Notes under the pieces: model-generated
Databases searched by the model: none
Seen by the model: the letters and a program-made list of their open reading frames with translations, nothing else
Told to the model about the DNA's origin: nothing
Translations under genes and position numbers: made by a program
Source of the DNA: a virus
DNA: 46,024 nucleotides
Virus record (IMG/VR): IMGVR_UViG_3300042475_003616
Location: 1-46,024 of that record
Reading direction: 5' to 3' (one strand)
Shown: positions 41,738 to 46,024 of the stretch, one piece after another
Layout: every line of letters begins with the position of its first letter
Position numbering within the stretch: position 1 is the stretch's first letter

Positions 41738-42463
41738 TTATTTTTTAATATTTTCAAAACGCTCGATGATATAAGACAAGATTTCTGAACGTACAATGTC
41801 TTCTTTTCCAAACTCGAAAGTATGAATCCCCCGCTCTTTAGCACAGTCAGTATTGAACAGATTAAATATCTTATCAAACCCACTCTGTTTAATATCTGAT
41901 TGTTGGGCATCTCCACATATAAATAATGTAGAGAAATTTGCCATACGCGTCATAACTAGTAAAAAGTCCTCAACGCGACAATTTTGCGCTTCGTCCATAA
42001 TAAAACTGGCATTTGAAATATTTAAACCTCTCAAAAAACCCAGTGGAACGCCAACAATTCGTTCGTCCGCCATCAAAGCTTTAACATGGGGAATCGGGAG
42101 TAATTCATTTAATTTATCAACCAATGGTTGTGTATAGGGTGACATTTTTTCTTCAGACGTTCCTTTAATATACCCAATTCCATGAACAGAAGCTTCTACC
42201 GGAACGCGACTGTAATATATTTCACTAGATTTTTTATCTTTAATTTTTCTTAGGGCGCAGTAAACGGCCAAAATTGTTTTGGCAGTTCCTGCGACACCTT
42301 TAACAATAATTATTTTCGTGTTTTTATCTAGGGCTAGATTTATAAATTCTTTTTGTTTCTCTATCCATGGTAATTCACGAATGTTTAAATCTATGGTTGT
42401 TTTTGTTTTTTTCTTCTCCGTATAAGGAGAAACATCACGAGGGTTTTCTTTTTTTTGTTTCAT
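41738..42463 (-). CDS. phoH: PhoH-like P-loop ATPase
   Basis: A 241-residue protein, ATG 42463. Walker A 'VKGVAGTAKT' (GxxGxxKT, 56-63) and Walker B 'FIMDEAQN' (154-161) with the PhoH 'G.FLRGLNISNASFIMDEAQ' context. 'GDAQQSDIKQSGFDKI' follows, as in the family. About 240 residues is normal for phage PhoH. Many marine and freshwater phages carry it; the function is uncertain, with RNA-related ATPase or helicase activity proposed. It lies between a zincin and a small heat-shock gene and is oriented against both. An AGTGTAAATA motif ends 13 nt upstream. Confidence 0.9.
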   Translation of the reverse strand: MKQKKENPRDVSPYTEKKKTKTTIDLNIRELPWIEKQKEFINLALDKNTKIIIVKGVAGTAKTILAVYCALRKIKDKKSSEIYYSRVPVEASVHGIGYIKGTSEEKMSPYTQPLVDKLNELLPIPHVKALMADERIVGVPLGFLRGLNISNASFIMDEAQNCRVEDFLLVMTRMANFSTLFICGDAQQSDIKQSGFDKIFNLFNTDCAKERGIHTFEFGKEDIVRSEILSYIIERFENIKK

Positions 42464-42476
42464 GAAAGAACATATA

Positions 42477-42486
42477 TATTTACACT
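42477..42486 (-). promoter_or_regulatory. AGTGTAAATA motif upstream of phoH
   Basis: Minus-strand AGTGTAAATA ends 13 nt before ATG 42463. About 30 nt farther upstream a consensus -35 hexamer TTGACA (42517-42522) is also present, with TATTAT at a 20-nt spacing, so a second, host-type promoter is possible but the spacing is poor. Confidence 0.5.
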
Positions 42487-42529
42487 ATCTATAATAGAGA
42501 CACTTTTTATTTTACTTGTCAAATTTTTT

Positions 42530-42557
42530 TTGAACATTTGCATAGATTATATATCTA
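42530..42557 (+). promoter_or_regulatory. Weak sigma70-like promoter before the small heat-shock gene
   Basis: TTGAAC at 42530-42535 and TATCTA at 42552-42557 are separated by 16 nt, ending 10 nt before ATG 42568. A short inverted repeat TAGAT-TATAT-ATCTA (42543-42557) overlaps the -10. No GTGTAA motif points right here. The call is tentative. Confidence 0.3.
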
Positions 42558-42567
42558 ATCTACCACT

Positions 42568-42975
42568 ATGAATATTAATGCAAGTTTAGTTCCTAAAAGT
42601 TATAGCGGTTACAATACATGGGAAATTGTAGATCTTATTGATAATAATTGGCCGAAATGGTCAACTATGTTTGATGTTGTTACAAGTCCGTCATATAGCT
42701 TCTCTAATATGGTTGGATTTAAAGAACAAAATAAAGATTCTTATAATTTGGAAATTGAACTTCCACGTTTTCGCAAAGAGAATATTAAACTTTCTGCTGA
42801 AAATAATGTTTTACATATTAGTGCCGAACAAGATAATCTTAAATTTTATCATTCGGTAAGTATTCCTTCTACTTTAGACACAAATACAATTGAAGCCGAA
42901 CTTGATCATGGTGTACTCAAGATCTCCGCTCATAAAGTTGAACAGGCTAAAACAAAAACAATCAAGATTAAATAA
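42568..42975 (+). CDS. Small heat-shock protein (Hsp20/alpha-crystallin)
   Basis: A 135-residue protein, ATG 42568. The N-terminal 45 residues are variable, and the alpha-crystallin domain spans about 50-128: 'YNLEIELPRFRKENIKLS', 'VLHISAEQ' and the diagnostic 'AELDHGVLKISA' (A-x-x-x-GVL). The C-terminus 'KTIKIK' supplies an I-x-I-type anchor for oligomers. It keeps misfolding proteins soluble without ATP. Small heat-shock genes occur in T4-like cyanophages and other aquatic phages, where they may help virion assembly. It stands divergently from phoH. Confidence 0.9.
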   Translation: MNINASLVPKSYSGYNTWEIVDLIDNNWPKWSTMFDVVTSPSYSFSNMVGFKEQNKDSYNLEIELPRFRKENIKLSAENNVLHISAEQDNLKFYHSVSIPSTLDTNTIEAELDHGVLKISAHKVEQAKTKTIKIK

Positions 42976-42978
42976 ATC

Positions 42979-43007
42979 TTTACATACGATAAAATTATCG
43001 TTATAAT
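42979..43007 (+). promoter_or_regulatory. Sigma70-type promoter before first glycosyltransferase
   Basis: TTTACA (42979-42984) and a perfect TATAAT (43002-43007) are separated by exactly 17 nt. A start about 7 nt after the -10 would lie near 43014, only 5 nt before ATG 43019. It differs from the GTGTAAATA-type sites and suggests early expression by host polymerase. Confidence 0.7.
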
Positions 43008-43016
43008 AAACGATAA
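42986..43016 (+). promoter_or_regulatory. Three ACGATAA half-sites, putative operator
   Basis: ACGATAA (42986-42992), its inverse TTATCGT (42995-43001) and ACGATAA again (43010-43016) lie within 31 bases, across the spacer, the -10 flank and the presumed transcription start. The first two make a 7+2+7 palindrome; the second and third make an 8-bp stem flanking TATAAT. The layout is that expected of a repressor binding over a promoter. Confidence 0.6.
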
Positions 43017-43018
43017 GA

Positions 43019-44065
43019 ATGAAAAAAAATATTTATTTTTTTCAATGGGTATCTGACCTTGGAGGCGCAGATACAAGACTTAAAGAATTAATCCAGTTAT
43101 TATCTATAACAGGTAAATATAACTTATTTTCTATACCGAATGATGATTCTAGATTATCAGAATTAGATAATTTAAACTTTTTAAAAAAACATGGTGTTAA
43201 TGTTTTATCATGGAAAGATTTGCCAGATAAAGACAATAATGGTATAGCAATATCTTTTTGTAATTTTCGTCTTTTTTCTGAAAAATGGAGGATTGCAAAA
43301 ATTAAATCAATGGGGTTAAAACTCATATGGTCCAATGATATGATGTGGTCTACAAAAGATGAAGCAGACGCAATTCAAAATAAATATATAGATGCCGTAA
43401 TTTTTACTAGTGAATTTCATAAATATATTTTACAAAAAAATTATAAACATTTTCTAAAAGTAAAAAATTTAATTGTTCCAAATTATTTTCATTTTGAAAA
43501 TTATAAAAGATTAAGAAAGAAAGAATCTTTACTAAATAAATTTGTGGTAGGTAAATTGTCTAGAGCGGATATAATGAAATTTAGTGAAGATTTCCCACTT
43601 TTTTATGAAAAGATGCCAATTAATAATCCAAAATTTAGAGTAATGGGCTGGAATAAGATATTAAAAGAAAAATTCAATTGGTTTACTTTTGATAACGAGA
43701 AATGGGATCTTCTAGAAGAAAATAAAGAGACAATTGTAGAATTTTTATCTCAATTAGATTTATATGTTTTTAATGCTCATCACGAATATATAGAAAATCA
43801 AACGAGATCAATGGTTGAAGCTCAATTATTGGGCATACCAGCAATAGCCCCAAATTATGGGAATTTTCCTAACATGATTTGGCATGGCAAGAATGGTTTT
43901 TTATATGGTAATAACGAAGAATGCTATCATTATATAAATTTAGTAAATAAAATGCCAGATTTATATCAAGAGTTATCGTATAATAGTTTAAACTTAAGTA
44001 AATTTATTTGGACTAATAAAGATTATCATTTAAATATTTGGGATAATATTTTCAACAATTTATGA
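43019..44065 (+). CDS. Glycosyltransferase, GT-B (GT4-like)
   Basis: A 348-residue protein, ATG 43019. The N-terminus 'YFFQWVSDLGGADTRLKELI' is a GT-B-type acceptor-side loop. The nucleotide-sugar-binding half ends in 'NQTRSMVEAQLLGIPAIAPN' and 'WHGKNGFLYG' (about 257-300), as in GT4 enzymes. Only one Glu of the usual E-x7-E pair is clear here. It overlaps the next gene by four bases, so the two plus-strand enzymes are co-translated. Acceptor unknown; virion protein, host surface or DNA modification are possible. Confidence 0.75.
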   Translation: MKKNIYFFQWVSDLGGADTRLKELIQLLSITGKYNLFSIPNDDSRLSELDNLNFLKKHGVNVLSWKDLPDKDNNGIAISFCNFRLFSEKWRIAKIKSMGLKLIWSNDMMWSTKDEADAIQNKYIDAVIFTSEFHKYILQKNYKHFLKVKNLIVPNYFHFENYKRLRKKESLLNKFVVGKLSRADIMKFSEDFPLFYEKMPINNPKFRVMGWNKILKEKFNWFTFDNEKWDLLEENKETIVEFLSQLDLYVFNAHHEYIENQTRSMVEAQLLGIPAIAPNYGNFPNMIWHGKNGFLYGNNEECYHYINLVNKMPDLYQELSYNSLNLSKFIWTNKDYHLNIWDNIFNNL

Positions 44066-44856
44066 GTAAAAAAATATGTTACTGGTCGATCTCTTGGGGG
44101 GATTATGATTACATGGTACAGTCTTTAGTAAATTCTTTTAAAGACGTTGGGATGGAAGAGGACTTTGTTACTTTTACAGAAAAACCTATTAATAATTGTA
44201 TCAATTATCGTTTAGATAATTCTATAACTTTAGACAAATTACAATTTTTTAAATTTGAATATCTAAAAAATAAAATGAAACAAATGGATTATGATATTTT
44301 TGTTTTTATAGACGCAGACCATTTCTTTGTAAGGAAACCTGAAATAAAAATTGAAGACATTCTATCAGATTCTCCTTGGCACTCATTCTTAGAAAGTCCT
44401 ATTAACACAACAAAAACCCAAAGGACTGATTGGTGGGGAATACCAAATCAGTACCTGGTACAATCAATGAGATTTAATGGCGTTAATTCTGCAGAAATTA
44501 GAAATACGAACGGGGGGTTTTGGATATGTACAAAAGAGTTTATCGAACAGGCACATTTCTTTGCATATAAATTCCATAATTATTTAAAATCAAATAATTA
44601 CACAGTCCCAGAGGAGGTCTCCATTGGTTATATTTCCCATTTAATGTCTCCAATATTAAAAGATAGATATCTAGAGAATTATAAAAATTATTGGGCAAGT
44701 GATTGGACTGAAAATTTTAAAGATGTGATTCCCGTTGATAAAGAATGGGAATATACTTCATACATGACATTTGAAAAAATAAAAGTAAAACCAGCAATTG
44801 TTCATGCGATGAGAAGTAAAAAAGCTCTTGTCGAAAATGGTAAAAAAATCAGTTAA
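44062..44856 (+). CDS. Glycosyltransferase, GT-A with DxD motif
   Basis: A 264-residue protein, ATG 44062. 'DYDIFVFIDADHFFVRKPE' carries a DxD (D84, D86) for metal/nucleotide-sugar binding. 'EIRNTNGGFWICTKEFIEQA' with the NGG loop and a C-terminal 'AIVHAMRSKK' match GT-A enzymes resembling family 6 or 8 in layout. Its stop overlaps the converging GT4 gene by eight bases. With the preceding GT-B enzyme it could build a two-sugar or larger decoration. Confidence 0.7.
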   Translation: MSKKICYWSISWGDYDYMVQSLVNSFKDVGMEEDFVTFTEKPINNCINYRLDNSITLDKLQFFKFEYLKNKMKQMDYDIFVFIDADHFFVRKPEIKIEDILSDSPWHSFLESPINTTKTQRTDWWGIPNQYLVQSMRFNGVNSAEIRNTNGGFWICTKEFIEQAHFFAYKFHNYLKSNNYTVPEEVSIGYISHLMSPILKDRYLENYKNYWASDWTENFKDVIPVDKEWEYTSYMTFEKIKVKPAIVHAMRSKKALVENGKKIS

Positions 44857-45964
44857 TATAATTTTTATATAAAGCGTCTAAATTAGAACCGTCTTTTAGA
44901 GTATACCAACCTTTTCCAGTATATACATCGAGAACATCTTGAAAATATTTTTCATACATTAGAGCAACACGTTCCAATGAAAAGTTTTCGCCCCATTTGC
45001 GACAATCTATTGGTTTAATTTTATCTATATTTTTAATAGCTTCTACAAAATCCCCCATTGTGCGGCAACGATAACCTGTAATACCATGTAAATTATTTTC
45101 TGCAAAACTACCCCAATCAGTAGTAATAGTTGGAGTTCCAGAAAGTAAATTTTCAATTTGGACTCCACCAAATGGTTCTACATACATACTAGCAAGAAAA
45201 CTAGCGCGCGCTTTTTTCATTAAACGTTTACGAGTTTCAACATCTGCGTATCCAATATATTCAACATGATCTGGTAATTTATATCCTTCTTCTTTTTGTC
45301 CCGCTATAACCAACTTAACACCAGCAATTTGCGTAGCTTCAATTGCAATATTGACTCCTTTACCATTATATACGCGACCTAAATAAAGAAAATAATCTTC
45401 TTTCTCGTCGCAATAGTCAAAGTCTTCTAAATCAAAATAATTTGGTATTACCACTTCATACCAATCTTGATTACATTGCCCAACATTCTTTAATCCGCAA
45501 TAAGCATGATAAATTGCATAAGATTCAAAGATTTTCCAGCGCGCCCAATGTCCGCCAGCATATCCAATTCCAGGTTCAACCGTAATTAAATCAGGATGTG
45601 CATCACAGATCGCGCGCACGCCCGAGCCCCAAAATGGCAAAATAAAATCATGCTTTTGTTTTCTTTTACCAACTTCTATAATTGCATTTCTGAAAAAGGT
45701 TTGGTAAGCATGGTCATTTTGGTCAAATTTAAAAAACTTATTTTTCCAATCATGTGATCCATAACTAATCTCAAAATCTCTATTAGTTAATACTGTAACA
45801 TGTTCATCACAAATAACATCCGAATCTTCATGACCATAATGAATGATCGTGTGTCCACGAGCCTTCATCATTTTACAAAATTTAACTACTTTTTGGGTAT
45901 AAGCGCACGCGTTAAACTCTTTACTGGTAACAGTATGTGGAAGACCTAATACATGAAATCTCAT
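44849..45964 (-). CDS. Glycosyltransferase family 4
   Basis: A 371-residue protein, ATG 45964. N-terminal 'RFHVLGLPHTVTSKEFNACA' and the 'GSGVRAICDAHPDLITVEPG' region form the acceptor domain. The C-terminal domain has 'YFLYLGRVYNGKGVNIAIEA' and the E-x7-E signature 'EPFGGVQIE' (E263, E271) followed by 'LLSGTPTITTDWGSFAEN', all typical of retaining GT4 enzymes. It converges on the two plus-strand transferases and has its own promoter. The substrate is not predictable from sequence. Confidence 0.85.
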   Translation of the reverse strand: MRFHVLGLPHTVTSKEFNACAYTQKVVKFCKMMKARGHTIIHYGHEDSDVICDEHVTVLTNRDFEISYGSHDWKNKFFKFDQNDHAYQTFFRNAIIEVGKRKQKHDFILPFWGSGVRAICDAHPDLITVEPGIGYAGGHWARWKIFESYAIYHAYCGLKNVGQCNQDWYEVVIPNYFDLEDFDYCDEKEDYFLYLGRVYNGKGVNIAIEATQIAGVKLVIAGQKEEGYKLPDHVEYIGYADVETRKRLMKKARASFLASMYVEPFGGVQIENLLSGTPTITTDWGSFAENNLHGITGYRCRTMGDFVEAIKNIDKIKPIDCRKWGENFSLERVALMYEKYFQDVLDVYTGKGWYTLKDGSNLDALYKNYIN

Positions 45965-45972
45965 ATTTAATT

Positions 45973-46001
45973 ATTATATAAATAACAGAGATTTATTCCA
46001 A
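45973..46001 (-). promoter_or_regulatory. Sigma70-type promoter before the GT4 gene
   Basis: On the minus strand TTGGAA (45996-46001) is followed after 17 nt by TATAAT (45973-45978). The presumed start is about 2 nt before ATG 45964, so the mRNA would be leaderless or nearly so. The architecture matches the promoter at 42979-43007. Confidence 0.6.
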
Positions 46002-46008
46002 TAAATCT
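45989..46008. promoter_or_regulatory. 9+2+9 palindrome over the -35, putative operator
   Basis: AGATTTATT-CC-AATAAATCT: perfect 9-bp arms around a 2-nt centre, with the -35 TTGGAA of the GT4 promoter at the middle. A dimeric repressor bound here would block polymerase. Its half-site differs from the ACGATAA operator at 42986-43016. Confidence 0.5.
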
Positions 46009-46024
46009 ATTAATGATTGATTGT

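Overview
The window is an AT-rich, densely packed piece of a large tailed-bacteriophage genome, probably with siphovirus morphology. It holds a large terminase, portal, prohead protease/scaffold, HK97-type capsid protein, tail tube and a 3506-residue tape measure, and no sheath gene. A lipobox protein next to a coiled-coil membrane protein (spanin-like) points to a Gram-negative host. Many starts have a Shine-Dalgarno sequence and the standard code is used. No tRNA, IS element, CRISPR array or integrase was seen, and no gene-free stretch reaches 300 bases (the longest, about 120 bases, holds a 30-codon ORF).

Layout. Almost everything from 1 to 41063 is on the minus strand, so transcription runs from right to left. 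In that direction come a zinc-ribbon protein, a sigma-like factor, an unknown coiled-coil protein, an ERCC4-type nuclease, TerL and portal (41063-34049). Next are collagen-like and repeat-containing fibre proteins (34047-26647), a lysis cassette (26589-24638), protease-scaffold, decoration protein and major capsid (24599-21070), head-tail connectors (20970-18171), and tail tube, chaperone-like genes, tape measure and distal tail proteins (18134-1). The right end (41147-46024) changes strand several times and carries auxiliary genes: a zincin-like protein, PhoH, a small heat-shock protein and three glycosyltransferases.

Regulation. Eleven intergenic sites share a 10-mer close to AGTGTAAATA, always oriented toward a gene and 5-27 nt before its start. 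They lie before the first genes of most structural and lysis blocks. With a sigma-like protein encoded nearby (39945-40655), the simplest reading is a phage late promoter. Two glycosyltransferase genes instead have sigma70-like promoters (17-nt spacers, TATAAT) overlapped by palindromes. Two strong hairpin terminators follow exactly the two genes expected to be most expressed, major capsid and tail tube.

Most unusual content: the tape measure behaves like a polyprotein. After the TP901-type core it carries about ten G(Y/F)(V/I)PNF-type motifs, a possible PD-(D/E)XK domain, a Gly/Ser linker and duplicated domains. Other points are a GC-richer 30-codon ORF with a hairpin at 30124-30216, two chaperone-like ORFs in one frame separated only by two stop codons, a zinc ribbon between protease and scaffold, and fibre and lysis genes placed between portal and protease.
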